Shown here piece by piece: positions 35,042 to 44,160 of a DNA stretch of 57,999 nt; positions within the stretch are counted from its first letter, which is position 1; each line of letters starts with the position of its first letter. A program made the position numbers and the translations under genes. The DNA lies in contig JAJCZP010000054.1 in assembly GCA_029262315.1 (NCBI GenBank), forward strand, positions 1-57,999, read 5' to 3'. The notes below the pieces were generated by a model. It did not search any database. It was not told the origin of the DNA and worked only from the letters and a program-made list of their open reading frames with translations. The DNA is from Deltaproteobacteria bacterium (GTDB taxonomy: Bacteria > Desulfobacterota > Binatia > UTPRO1).

Positions 35042-35485
35042 ATGCAGTTCGCACGGATCGTTCTGGGGCTGAACGGCCTCATCTTCGTCGGGTACGGCGC
35101 GCTCTGCTTGTTCGTGCCGACGACGTTGACCGCCGCGGCCGGTCTCGGCATGGAGACCACCGTGGCGACCACCGAGGTGCGGGCGATGTATGGCGGCCTC
35201 GAGTGTGCGCTCGGCGTGCTGTTCTTGCTGGCGGCTGTGCGTGCGAGCCTGCTCGAGCCCGGCTTGATCGCCGGTGTCACGGTCTTTACAGGACTCGGGG
35301 TCGCGCGGGCGCTCGGGATCGCGCTTGATGGCGGCCCCGGCGCCTACAACGTGGTGGCGATGATTTACGAGCTGGTGTCCGCCGGGTTGATGCTCGTCGG
35401 ACTCGGTCGTGTCGGGAGTCCCATCTCACGATCGGCCGCGTCGTCGGCAGAGCGTGTTGGCGACACCGGTTTGCGGGACGGCTAG
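35042..35485 (+). CDS. Small four-helix membrane protein (DUF4345-like)
   Basis: 147 residues with four predicted membrane helices (about 5-25, 42-65, 70-92, 100-125) and the pattern VRAMYGGLECALGVLFL, which recalls DUF4345. No catalytic residues known. Starts at ATG 35042, five bases after the decarboxylase-family gene. Confidence 0.78.
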   Translation: MQFARIVLGLNGLIFVGYGALCLFVPTTLTAAAGLGMETTVATTEVRAMYGGLECALGVLFLLAAVRASLLEPGLIAGVTVFTGLGVARALGIALDGGPGAYNVVAMIYELVSAGLMLVGLGRVGSPISRSAASSAERVGDTGLRDG

Positions 35486-35495
35486 CGCGGGCGCA

Positions 35496-35522
35496 GCGCA
35501 CGCCCCGTGCGCCGCGTCTTTT
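35496..35522 (+). terminator. Rho-independent-type terminator after the DUF4345-like gene
   Basis: GCGCAC (35496-35501), loop GCCCC, GTGCGC (35507-35512), followed by CGCGTCTTTT. This is one of few hairpins in the window with a T-run. It sits between converging genes. Confidence 0.55.
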
Positions 35523-35565
35523 CGGCCGAGCGCATGTGACGGCGACGCTGCGTGTACTCGATCGC

Positions 35566-37803
35566 TCAGGGCTCCACAGCACGGACGTCGACTGGGATAC
35601 CGTTCAACGCCGCATTCCCGGACGGCACGTCGACCCGATCGCCCGGTGCAAGGAGATTGTTGTTCACGCCGGGATGCGCCGTGGCGACAGCCAAGCGCAC
35701 GCCTGGTTTGTCGTGGCCCCATCCATGCGGGAGTGAAACGACGCCGGGCATCATCTCCGCGGTGATTTCCACCGGAACCTCGACGCTTCCGGTGCGGGAG
35801 GTCACGCGTGCTGCCATGCCATCGTCGAGCGCGAGACGCGTGGCGTCCGTCGGGTGGATCAGGAGGGTGCAGCGAGGTTTGCCGGTCATCAGCGGTGCGA
35901 CGTTGTGCATCCACGAGTTGTTCGATCGCAGGTGGCGTCGGCTGACCAGGACCAGTCCGTCGTCGTGTCGATCGAGTCGAGCACGCAAGCGTGGGATGTC
36001 CGCGATGACGTACGCAGGGGCGAGCTCGATCTTGTCCATTTGCGGCGCGAGGACGTCCGCCAGGCGCGGCTCGAGTGGACCGAGGTCGATGCCGTGCGGT
36101 TTGGCTTCGAGCGCCGCCAGTGTCAGCCCACCCGCGCGTGTGCCGTATGCGTCACCGTAGGGGCCGCTGCGGATCGCGAGATCGAGGAGCCGTTCCGGGC
36201 CTCCTGGCGGCGATACGGCTGTGATCTCATCGAGCGCGCGGTCGGCGATTGGCGACCCTGGCTCGGCCTGTTTGAAGGCGGTCAGCCCGGCAAAGAAGAG
36301 ATCATCGAGCTCTGTCACGTTGATTTCGTCGTACGATTGTCCCCCGACGAGTGCGGCCAGCGTGAGCAGGATCTTCCACTCGGCCGGCCGGTCGGCGGCG
36401 GGTGGAAAGATCGGCGGCGAGTAGTTGCCGGCGTGGCGGATGGCCCACGACCAGATCAGCTCGTCGTAGTGTGGCTGCTCGAACGGTGACAGTCCCGGGA
36501 GGATGACGTCGGCGTGTCGCGTCGTCTCGTTCAGGTAGTTGTCGACGCTGATCATGCAGCCGAGTCCGGGAAGCGCGGCGTCGAGCGTCGTCGGATCCGG
36601 TGTGCTGATGACGGGATTCCCCGCGATCGTGATCAGGGCCCGCAGCTGTCCCTCGCCCGGCGTGGCGATTTCCTCGCCGAGGCACGAGGCGGGAAATTGG
36701 CCGAGGACCTCGGGGGCGCCGCGTACCCGGCTTGTCCAACGACCGAACGTGAAGCCCTCGGCGAACTCGGGCGGGCGCAGGCCGACCTGCGACCAGGCGA
36801 TCGGGTTGGCGAACATCGAGCCGCCGACCCGATCGAGGTTGCCCGTGAGGACGTTCACGACCTCGACCAGCCACGACGCGAGCGTGCCGAATTCCTGGTT
36901 GCAGGTGCCGATACGGCCATAGACGGCCGCGGTCGGCGCGCCCGCCAGCTCGCGCGCCAGGCGGCGAATCGTGTCGGCGGAGACGCCACAGGTGGCGGCC
37001 ACCGCTTCGGGAGTGAACGGGCGCGCCAGGCGCTCGACCGTGTCGATGCCACGCGTCTTGTCGGCAACGGGCCCGGGTCGTGTGAGCCCTTCGGCGAAGA
37101 GGACGTGGACGATGGCAAGGAGCATCGCGGCATCGGTGCCGGGCCGGATCGGGAGCCACTCGTCGGCTCGCTCCGCCGTTTTCGTGCGACGCGGATCGAC
37201 GACGACGACACGGCCGCCGCGGGTGCGAATGCGATCGAGGTGTCCGAGGACGTCGGGCACCGCCAACAGGCTGCCTTGCGACGCGGCGGGATTGGCGCCG
37301 AGCATCAGGAGGTAGTCGGTGCGGTCGAGATCGGGGACCGGGATGCTCCACATCCCACCATACATGAGCGCGCAGACGACATTCTTCGGCCACTGGTCGA
37401 CGGTGCCGGCCGAATAGATCTGTGTGATGCCACTCATCACCATGAAGGCGCCGATGTAACGCCCGAGCGAGAAATTGTGGGCGGTCGGATTGCCGATGTA
37501 GGTCGCAACGGCGCCGACGCCGTGCTCTTCGATGATGGGACGGAGGCGGCGCTCGATCTCGCGAAACGCGTCTTCCCAAGACACCTCGCGCCAGCTGTCG
37601 CCCGTACGGACGAGTGGCGCGCGCAGGCGGTCGGGGTCGTGATGCAGGTGTCCGAGGGTGGCGCCCTTCGGGCAGATGTAGCCCTTACTCCAGACGTCGT
37701 CGTCGTCGCCCCGAATGCGAGTGACGTGGCCATCCTCGACGGTCACGCGAAGGCCACACATCGCCTCACAGAGCGGGCAGGTGCGGACGTGCGTCTCGGT
37801 CAC
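35566..37803 (-). CDS. Molybdopterin-dependent oxidoreductase (DMSO reductase superfamily)
   Basis: 745 residues. The N-terminal CPLCEAMCGLRV plus CPKG give the four-cysteine [4Fe-4S] site. Molybdopterin-binding segments include LMLGANPAASQGS, VVVVDPRRTKTAE and CNQEFGTLASWLVEVVNVL, with a C-terminal dinucleotide-binding domain (LVSRRHLRSNNSWMHN). No twin-arginine signal is seen, so it is cytoplasmic. The residue that ligates molybdenum could not be identified with confidence. The GTG start overlaps the alcohol dehydrogenase stop (GTGA), showing translational coupling. The substrate is unknown. Confidence 0.9.
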   Translation of the reverse strand: MTETHVRTCPLCEAMCGLRVTVEDGHVTRIRGDDDDVWSKGYICPKGATLGHLHHDPDRLRAPLVRTGDSWREVSWEDAFREIERRLRPIIEEHGVGAVATYIGNPTAHNFSLGRYIGAFMVMSGITQIYSAGTVDQWPKNVVCALMYGGMWSIPVPDLDRTDYLLMLGANPAASQGSLLAVPDVLGHLDRIRTRGGRVVVVDPRRTKTAERADEWLPIRPGTDAAMLLAIVHVLFAEGLTRPGPVADKTRGIDTVERLARPFTPEAVAATCGVSADTIRRLARELAGAPTAAVYGRIGTCNQEFGTLASWLVEVVNVLTGNLDRVGGSMFANPIAWSQVGLRPPEFAEGFTFGRWTSRVRGAPEVLGQFPASCLGEEIATPGEGQLRALITIAGNPVISTPDPTTLDAALPGLGCMISVDNYLNETTRHADVILPGLSPFEQPHYDELIWSWAIRHAGNYSPPIFPPAADRPAEWKILLTLAALVGGQSYDEINVTELDDLFFAGLTAFKQAEPGSPIADRALDEITAVSPPGGPERLLDLAIRSGPYGDAYGTRAGGLTLAALEAKPHGIDLGPLEPRLADVLAPQMDKIELAPAYVIADIPRLRARLDRHDDGLVLVSRRHLRSNNSWMHNVAPLMTGKPRCTLLIHPTDATRLALDDGMAARVTSRTGSVEVPVEITAEMMPGVVSLPHGWGHDKPGVRLAVATAHPGVNNNLLAPGDRVDVPSGNAALNGIPVDVRAVEP

Positions 37804-38900
37804 TGGAGCGACAGGACGGTACGGATGCCGCGGCCCGCCCGCAGATCGGCCATCGCGTCGTTGATCTCGCCGAGGGGGCGTCGTCCCGTAATCAGTTTCT
37901 CGAGGTCGAGACGGCCCGCTTGCCAGAGTGCCACCAGGCGCGGAATTTCGCGCAAGGAATTGACGCTCCCGAGCACGCAGCCGAGCAGGCGCTTGCTGCT
38001 GATGGTGAGCATGGCCGCGGGTTCGATGGTGATCGACTGTTCAATGGAGGGAGCGCCCACGGCGACGATGGTGCCACCGTTTCGGGCCGCGTTGAATCCG
38101 GCAGTGACGAGCTCCGCTCGTCCGGCCGTCTCGAAGGCGTAGTCGACTCCGACGCCGGTCAACGCGTGGGCGTGTGCCGCGACGTCGCCGCTCGCCGGGT
38201 CGAAGAGGTCGGTCGCGCCGAACCCGCGCGCGGCCTCGCGTCGGTCCGGGAGAGGGTCGGAGGCGATGATACGAGCCGCGCCCGCGAGGCGCGCCCCCTG
38301 GACGGCCGAGAGACCGATCCCGCCGAGCCCCATGATCAGCACCGTCGCGCCCTCGACGACCTGCGCCGTGTTCAGAACGGCGCCAACCCCCGTCTGGACG
38401 GCGCACCCGATGACACATGCGACGTCGAGCGGAACCTCGGGGGCGATCTTGACGGCGCCGGTTGCCGGCGTCAGGACGTACTCGGCGAACGCGGCAAGGT
38501 TCACGCCGCGCCAGACCACATCGCCGTTGCGGCTCAGGCCCGTGGAACCGTCCGCGAGGGCGTTGGTGATGAGCCCGTTGGAGTTTACACACAGACTCGC
38601 TTCGCCGCGGACGCACCAGTAGCAGGCGCCGCATGGTGGGCAGGCCGTCAGCACGACATGGTCGCCGGGCGCCAGGCTGGTGACATCGGGCGCGACCGCA
38701 TCGACGATCCCCGCCGCCTCGTGTCCGAGAACGATCGGTAGTGGGCTCGGAAACGCGCCGTCGGCGATCGACAGATCGGAGTGGCACACTCCGCAATGCG
38801 AGACGCGGACACGGACCTGGCCGGGGCTCGGATCGGCGAGTGTGATGTCGTCGTGGACGACCAGGGGTTGGCCGGCAGCTTCGAGAACGGCGGCGCGCAT
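37800..38900 (-). CDS. Zinc-dependent alcohol dehydrogenase (medium-chain family)
   Basis: 366 residues. Catalytic zinc site: VSHCGVCHSDL and GHEAAGIV. Structural zinc site: CPPCGACYWCVRGEASLC. NAD-binding loop: VLIMGLGGIGLSAVQGARL. These match class III-like or mycothiol/aryl-alcohol type dehydrogenases; the exact alcohol is unknown. ATG 38900 follows GGGAG; upstream ATGs at 38906 and 38915 are less well spaced. It sits between the LLM oxidoreductase (11 bases upstream) and the coupled molybdo-enzyme. Confidence 0.94.
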   Translation of the reverse strand: MRAAVLEAAGQPLVVHDDITLADPSPGQVRVRVSHCGVCHSDLSIADGAFPSPLPIVLGHEAAGIVDAVAPDVTSLAPGDHVVLTACPPCGACYWCVRGEASLCVNSNGLITNALADGSTGLSRNGDVVWRGVNLAAFAEYVLTPATGAVKIAPEVPLDVACVIGCAVQTGVGAVLNTAQVVEGATVLIMGLGGIGLSAVQGARLAGAARIIASDPLPDRREAARGFGATDLFDPASGDVAAHAHALTGVGVDYAFETAGRAELVTAGFNAARNGGTIVAVGAPSIEQSITIEPAAMLTISSKRLLGCVLGSVNSLREIPRLVALWQAGRLDLEKLITGRRPLGEINDAMADLRAGRGIRTVLSLQ

Positions 38901-38911
38901 CGTCATCTCCC

Positions 38912-40027
38912 TCATGATTTGGCGGGTGCGAATTCGGGGATGACGTACTTCCCCATCAGCTCGATCGTCTGCATGACCTGCTCGTGGGCAATGGCGTGCG
39001 GGTTCACGAGACAGAGCAGGAGGTCGACGCCCGCCGCTTCGTACTCTTTGCAGCGCCGGACGACTTCTTCGGGATCGCCGACGATGACTGCGTTCTCTTT
39101 CTTCAGGTAATCGAAGTCGACGAGATCGTGCATGCCCTCTTTGACGATCTTGCGGACATCCTCGAGGTAGTCGTAGGTGCCGAGATCGCGCTTCATGTCG
39201 TCCAGCCACTGCGCGACCGATGTGATGAGTTCAGCCGAGCGCTTGGTGTACCAGACGAAGCTGTCGCGCGAGATGTCGTACGACTCTTTGCTCGTCGGGG
39301 CGCAGTTCACCATGGTGAAGGCGGCGGCCTGGTTGTTGATGGTCGCCCCGATCGGTTTCGTACAGCCGGCGATGGCCTTCCGATAGATGTCGACGCGCCG
39401 TTGCACGTCGGAGGGCGGGGTGCCGACGCTGAACGAGCACAGGCCGAGACCGAGCTCGCCCATGAGTTGGTGTCCGCTATCGCTGCCCGTGGCGCCGAAC
39501 ATCGGCGGGTGCGGATCTTGGAGGGGCTTCGGGAGCACCCGGCGCTTGGGCATCGACCAGTGCTTGCCCTCGAACGAGTACTCGTCGTTGGTCCAGCAGC
39601 CGGCGATGTGCTCGACGGCTTCCTGCCACATTCCCCGGGTTTCCTCGGGGTGGATACCAAAGCCTTCGAGCTCGAGACGGGTCGAGGAGCGGCCGGTGCC
39701 GAAGTCGACGCGGCCGTCCGAGAGGAGATCGAGCACCGCGGCCGACTCCGCCGAGCGGACTGGATGGTTGTAGGGCTTCGGCCCAAGCCGCACGCCGTAG
39801 CCGATCCGCATGTTCTTGGTGCGCGCCGCGACCGCGCCGTAGAGCACTTCTGGGTTGGAGCAATGCGAGAACTCCTCGAGGAAGTGATGCTCGACCGTCC
39901 AGAATGCATGGAAGCCCATCTGGTCGCCGTAGACCGCTTGCTCGAGCGTGTTTTTGTAGGCCTTGTGCTCGCTATCCTTCTGCCACGGACGAGCGACGGG
40001 AATCTCATAGAAGAGGGCGAATCGCAC
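38912..40027 (-). CDS. LLM-class flavin-dependent monooxygenase
   Basis: 371 residues with a luciferase-like TIM barrel: FALFYEIPVARPW at the N-terminus, VEHHFLEEFSHCSNPEV, GYGVRLGPKPYNHPVRSAES and DFGTGRSSTRLELEGF. It would use reduced FMN or F420 to insert oxygen into, or reduce, an organic substrate. The GTG start at 40027 has AAAGGAG six bases upstream. First gene of a three-gene minus-strand operon, divergent from a TetR regulator. Confidence 0.92.
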   Translation of the reverse strand: MRFALFYEIPVARPWQKDSEHKAYKNTLEQAVYGDQMGFHAFWTVEHHFLEEFSHCSNPEVLYGAVAARTKNMRIGYGVRLGPKPYNHPVRSAESAAVLDLLSDGRVDFGTGRSSTRLELEGFGIHPEETRGMWQEAVEHIAGCWTNDEYSFEGKHWSMPKRRVLPKPLQDPHPPMFGATGSDSGHQLMGELGLGLCSFSVGTPPSDVQRRVDIYRKAIAGCTKPIGATINNQAAAFTMVNCAPTSKESYDISRDSFVWYTKRSAELITSVAQWLDDMKRDLGTYDYLEDVRKIVKEGMHDLVDFDYLKKENAVIVGDPEEVVRRCKEYEAAGVDLLLCLVNPHAIAHEQVMQTIELMGKYVIPEFAPAKS

Positions 40028-40076
40028 GGGAAGCTCCTTTCGCGCCTAGGCCGAGGCGGCGTTCGGCGGATACTCG

Positions 40077-40093
40077 AGTCTAGACTGGAGTCT
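40077..40093. promoter_or_regulatory. Likely TetR operator in the divergent LLM/TetR intergenic region
   Basis: Three 5-bp half-sites, AGTCT (40077-40081), AGACT (40082-40086) and AGTCT (40089-40093), form two overlapping palindromes. They lie just before the TTG start of the TetR gene and 50 bases from the LLM start. Confidence 0.6.
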
Positions 40094-40097
40094 CAAT

Positions 40098-40736
40098 TTG
40101 CGGCAACGTAACATCGTGTCTGCCCGTGGAGCAAGAGCTGCGGCGACGGAAGTCGTCACTGTACGGCAGCGCCTCAGCCCGGCGCAGGTCGCGCGGCGCG
40201 TCCGGATTCGTGACGCCGCCCGCCGCCTTGCCTCCGACGGCGGATACGCCGCGGTGACGATCGATGCCGTGGCTACGCGCGCGCGTGTGGCGCGGGCGAC
40301 CGTCTATCGGTATTTCATGTCGAAGGACCACCTGCTTGCCGAAGTGAGTGTGGCCTGGGGGGCGGAGATCGTGCAGGTATTGGTGGCGGATCCACCACGC
40401 GGCGCGCGCGTCGGCGTTCGGGTCGGGGAAGTCTTCGCGCGGGTGATCGAGATTGCGAGTCAGGACCGCAAGTTGGCGGCCTCGGTCCTCGAAGCCGCGA
40501 CGTCGTCCGATCCCGCGGTTAGCGGCGACGATCAACAGCGGCAACTCGCGGGATTGGTTGGCGCCTATCTCGACATCGCGGTCGGTGATGAGGATCTGCC
40601 TGATCGGGATACCGTAGGCACGATTCTCGGGCACGTGTTGTTGTCCGTGTTGCTCCAGTTGACGTCGGGGCGCGTCACCGCCGCTCGGGCCGCGGCGGAT
40701 GTCCGGGCCGCGGCGGCTCTGGTGATCGGCGCATGA
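40098..40736 (+). CDS. TetR-family transcriptional regulator
   Basis: 212 residues from a TTG at 40098 with TGGAG seven bases upstream; GTG 40116 is an alternative. Residues 29-75 hold the HTH (VTIDAVATRARVARATVYRY, then F), the rest an all-helical ligand domain. It probably represses the divergent LLM/ADH/molybdo operon through the half-sites in the 70-base gap, and itself. The ligand is unknown. Its ATGA overlap with the next gene indicates one transcript. Confidence 0.9.
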   Translation: MRQRNIVSARGARAAATEVVTVRQRLSPAQVARRVRIRDAARRLASDGGYAAVTIDAVATRARVARATVYRYFMSKDHLLAEVSVAWGAEIVQVLVADPPRGARVGVRVGEVFARVIEIASQDRKLAASVLEAATSSDPAVSGDDQQRQLAGLVGAYLDIAVGDEDLPDRDTVGTILGHVLLSVLLQLTSGRVTAARAAADVRAAAALVIGA

Positions 40737-41131
40737 CGACCCGCTCGATCCGGACAGTGCTCTGGTTCGCCCTGCTGTTGATGGCGCCGGTGCCTCTGAT
40801 GCTGGGCGTGGCGAGCGGTTTCATGCCGGTCGCGCGCGCGTTGATGTTCGCGGGCGTGTGCCTGGCCGTCATGGTCGTCGAGGGGATGCGGGGCGCCGTC
40901 GATCTCCTGGCGTTGATGCTCCTCGCCCAGGCGTTCGTCTTCGGCGCGCTCTGGTTCGCGGTCGCGGCCGTTGCCGCCCGTGTGTTCGCGTTGCTGCCGC
41001 GACGCGTGGCGACGGTGGGTGTGGTCCTCGCGGTGCTTGCCGGGGTCATCGCGACGTCTTCCATCTCCTGGTATCAGACGCCGTTTCGTGGCGCGGGAAC
41101 GCGGGCGAACCTCTGGGAGATCTTCGAGTGA
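40733..41131 (+). CDS. Small hypothetical membrane protein
   Basis: 132 residues with three or four hydrophobic helices (about 8-30, 32-50, 55-85, 92-112) and a short polar C-terminus. Overlaps TetR by four bases (ATGA) and the DUF3604 gene by four bases (GTGA), so it is translationally coupled to both. No family recognised. Confidence 0.78.
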   Translation: MTTRSIRTVLWFALLLMAPVPLMLGVASGFMPVARALMFAGVCLAVMVVEGMRGAVDLLALMLLAQAFVFGALWFAVAAVAARVFALLPRRVATVGVVLAVLAGVIATSSISWYQTPFRGAGTRANLWEIFE

Positions 41132-43095
41132 CCACGGAGCGTCCCGTGCTCGCGCTGCTTGCCTCGGTGCTTGCCTCGGTGCTTGCGTCGCTCGTGGCGC
41201 TGGCGCCCGCGATGGCGTTCGAGCGTACCGAGGAGCGCGCACCGTGTGCCGAGCACGCGCCGCTGCGCCGACCGTTCTTCGGCGACACGCACGTGCACAC
41301 GACGTATTCGTACGACGCCAACACGCTCGGCGTGCGCAATACGCCGGCCGATGCCTATCGCTTCGCGCGTGGCGAGCGGTTGGGCATTCAACCCTACGAC
41401 GAGCTGGGACATCCCCAGCGGCAAGTCCAGCTACGTCGCCCGCTCGATTTCGCGGCCGTGACCGATCACGCCGAGTTGCTCGGTGAGGTGCATATCTGCA
41501 CGACGCCGGGCGTCGTCGGGTACGACTCGCTCATGTGCCGGATCAATCGTCGCTGGCCGTTGCTCGCGTACATGATCGTGAACAGCGCCATGCTGAACTT
41601 CGACGAGCCGGTCCGCTATTCGCTCTGCGGTCCCGACGGTGCCCGGTGCCGGGAGGCGGCGCGAGGTCCGTGGCAGGCGATCCAGCAGGCGGCCGAAGAG
41701 GCCTACGATCGAACCGCTGCGTGTCGCTTCACGTCGTTTGTCGCGTACGAGTACAGCGGGAATCCGTTCGGGAACATGCTGCATCGCAACGTCATCTTCC
41801 GGAACGCCGCGGTGCAGGAGCGCCCGACGAATTATATCGAGACCCGCACCGGGCACGAGCTGTGGGCGCGCCTGCGCACCGAGTGTCTCGACCGCGACGA
41901 CGGCTGCGACGTCCTCACGATCCCGCACAACTCCAACATCAGTGGCGGCGCGCTGTTCCCGATCGAAGATGCGGACGGCGTACCGCTGGACGCCGCCACG
42001 GCGGCGCTGAGCGCCCGTGTCGAGCGCTTGATCGAGATCACGCAGCACAAAGGAACGTCGGAGTGTCGCGCGGCCACACCCTTTGCCGAAGACGAGCTGT
42101 GCGGCTTCGAGCTGCTGCCGTTCGCGCGTATGGATCAGTATCCGTTCAAGCGCTGGTGGACCGAGCCGCCCCGCGGTGTGCATGCCCGTGAGATCTTGGG
42201 CGAGGGGCTCGTCCAGGAGGCGCGCCTGGGCGTGAATCCCTTCAAGCTCGGGATGATCGGCGCCACCGACTCGCACCTTGGAACTCCGGGTCTGACCGAC
42301 GAGGACGTGTTTCCCGGACACGGAGCCGGCGGCGACACGACCCGCCTCGAGATCCCGCGCGTGCCGGACCGGCTGTTTTTCAATCCGGGCGGACTGGCCG
42401 CGGTCTGGGCCGAGGAGAACTCGCGCGATGCGCTGTTTGCGGCCATGCAGCGGCGTGAGGTCTACGGCACGAGTGGACCCCGCATGGTCGTGCGCTTTTT
42501 CGGCGGGTGGGAGTACGCCGAGGATCTGTGCACTGCGCCCGCACTCGCGGCGTCGGGCTATGCGGGGGGTGTCGCGATGGGTGGCGACCTGCCGCCGCGG
42601 CCGCCAGACGGCACCCCTCGCTTCGTCGTCCAGGCGACGGCCGATTCGGGGGATGACGGGCGCGGTACGGTCGGGCTGGCTCGGCTTCAGGTGATCAAAG
42701 TGTGGCTCGAAGATGGGATCTCGCGCGAGCGCATTTTCGACGTCGCCGGCGAGGCGTCAAACGTCGGCGCGGGCGTCGATCCGGAAACGTGCCTTTCCGA
42801 CGGCTCGGGAAGCACGAGCCTGTGCGCGGTCTGGCACGATCCAGAATTCGATCCAGCGGCACCCGCATTGTACTACGCCCGTGTTCTCGAGCGTCCCAGC
42901 TGTCGCTGGTCGACGTACACGTGTCTTCGCGAGGGCGTGCGATGCGACGCGGAGGTCCCTCCGCCCGCCGACCTCGCGTATTGTTGCGAGGGCGAGACGC
43001 CCAAGACGATTCAGGAGCGCGCCTGGACCTCGCCGATCTGGTACGGTCCACCGGCGGCGGTCGTGGCCACCCGGTCTCTTCCTGACGCCGATTGA
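41128..43095 (+). CDS. DUF3604 secreted protein (PHP-like)
   Basis: 655 residues from GTG 41128 (GTGA overlap). Signal peptide about 1-29. The PHP-like metal motif FFGDTHVHTTYSYDA opens the domain, followed by DFAAVTDHAELLGE and a later IPHNSNISGG and GATDSHLGTPG, all with metal-binding His/Asp residues. DUF3604 proteins are thus probable metal-dependent hydrolases; no substrate is established. Many cysteines, as in other exported proteins of this window, suggest disulfides in the periplasm. Confidence 0.9.
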   Translation: MTTERPVLALLASVLASVLASLVALAPAMAFERTEERAPCAEHAPLRRPFFGDTHVHTTYSYDANTLGVRNTPADAYRFARGERLGIQPYDELGHPQRQVQLRRPLDFAAVTDHAELLGEVHICTTPGVVGYDSLMCRINRRWPLLAYMIVNSAMLNFDEPVRYSLCGPDGARCREAARGPWQAIQQAAEEAYDRTAACRFTSFVAYEYSGNPFGNMLHRNVIFRNAAVQERPTNYIETRTGHELWARLRTECLDRDDGCDVLTIPHNSNISGGALFPIEDADGVPLDAATAALSARVERLIEITQHKGTSECRAATPFAEDELCGFELLPFARMDQYPFKRWWTEPPRGVHAREILGEGLVQEARLGVNPFKLGMIGATDSHLGTPGLTDEDVFPGHGAGGDTTRLEIPRVPDRLFFNPGGLAAVWAEENSRDALFAAMQRREVYGTSGPRMVVRFFGGWEYAEDLCTAPALAASGYAGGVAMGGDLPPRPPDGTPRFVVQATADSGDDGRGTVGLARLQVIKVWLEDGISRERIFDVAGEASNVGAGVDPETCLSDGSGSTSLCAVWHDPEFDPAAPALYYARVLERPSCRWSTYTCLREGVRCDAEVPPPADLAYCCEGETPKTIQERAWTSPIWYGPPAAVVATRSLPDAD

Positions 43096-43143
43096 ACCCA
43101 ATCGGCGGGTCCTGCATTGTGGGCTGCTTATGGTCGTATCCGC

Positions 43144-44148
43144 ATGATTCTTGCTTGGAGCGCGTTCGCCATTTGCGGCGCCTTGATTCTCGCCGCAGGA
43201 TCCCAGCTCTCTCGTGAGGCCGACCAGGTCGCGGATGCGACCGGTCTGTCACGCTCGTTCGTTGGGCTGCTGTTGCTGGCGACGGTGACGTCCATTCCCG
43301 AGATGGTCACCGGAATCAGTGCCGCGGCGCTCGTCGAGGAGCCGAACCTGGCGATCGGTAACGTGCTCGGCGCCTGTGTCGTCAATCTCTTCGTTCTCGG
43401 CATGCTCGACGTCTTGCGGCGTGGCGAGTCCGTGTACACCCGCGCGAGCCAGGGGCACATCCTCTCGGCTGGCTTTGGGGTGATCATGATCGGGTTCGTC
43501 GGCTTCAACGTGTTGCTGGGGGAGCGCACGTTGCTGCCGGCGGTGGGGCACGTGGGCGTTTCCTCCCTGATCATTCTGCTGTTCTACGTCGTGTCGCTCG
43601 GGGCGATCTATCGCTACGAGCATCGCGTGCCTGCCGACGATGTCCCGGGCGACGTCGTGGGTGCGCCCATCGCCATGTCAGGGGTGGCGCGCAGGTTCCT
43701 GGTGGCCGCGACCGTGGTCGTCGGCGCGGCGTTGGCGCTGCCGTTCGTCGGGGACCGCATCGCCGATGTGATGGGTTGGGAAGAGACGTTCGTGGGGACG
43801 CTGTTCCTGGCGATCGTTACGACACTCCCGGAGATGGCGGTGACCGTGGGCGCGATCCGGCTCGGTCAGATCGATCTCGCCATTGGGGGGCTGCTTGGCA
43901 GCAACCTGTTCAACGTCGCGACGGTTTGCTTTTCCGACATCGCGTACGCGCCAGGCCCGATCCTCGCGCACGTGTCGTCCTTTCACGCGGTGTCCGCGAT
44001 GTCGGCCATGATGATGACCGGTGTCGTCATTTCGGGATTGCTCTTCCGGCCGCGCACCCGAGTGCTCGGCACCATCGGCTGGGTGAGTTTCTTCCTGCTC
44101 ATGACGTATCTCCTGAACGTCACGGCGCTGTATCTGTACGCGGAGTGA
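43144..44148 (+). CDS. Sodium/calcium exchanger-family cation antiporter
   Basis: 334 residues, about ten membrane helices. Two inverted alpha-repeats are visible: TVTSIPEMVTGIS with GNVLGACVVNLF in the first half, and IVTTLPEMAVTVG with GSNLFNVATV in the second, each with the ion-binding Glu. It exchanges cations such as Ca2+ across the inner membrane. ATG 43144 chosen over GTG 43117 because the first helix begins there. Converges on the SnoaL-like gene 12 bases away. Confidence 0.92.
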   Translation: MILAWSAFAICGALILAAGSQLSREADQVADATGLSRSFVGLLLLATVTSIPEMVTGISAAALVEEPNLAIGNVLGACVVNLFVLGMLDVLRRGESVYTRASQGHILSAGFGVIMIGFVGFNVLLGERTLLPAVGHVGVSSLIILLFYVVSLGAIYRYEHRVPADDVPGDVVGAPIAMSGVARRFLVAATVVVGAALALPFVGDRIADVMGWEETFVGTLFLAIVTTLPEMAVTVGAIRLGQIDLAIGGLLGSNLFNVATVCFSDIAYAPGPILAHVSSFHAVSAMSAMMMTGVVISGLLFRPRTRVLGTIGWVSFFLLMTYLLNVTALYLYAE

Positions 44149-44160
44149 GCCCGCGGGACG

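Noticed and set aside
32040-35072. 1010-codon plus-strand frame
   Set aside because: Runs antisense to the hydrolase and DUF2868-like genes and out of frame through the decarboxylase-family gene; composition is that of a GC shadow.
36514-38142. 542-codon plus-strand frame
   Set aside because: Antisense to the molybdopterin oxidoreductase and alcohol dehydrogenase.
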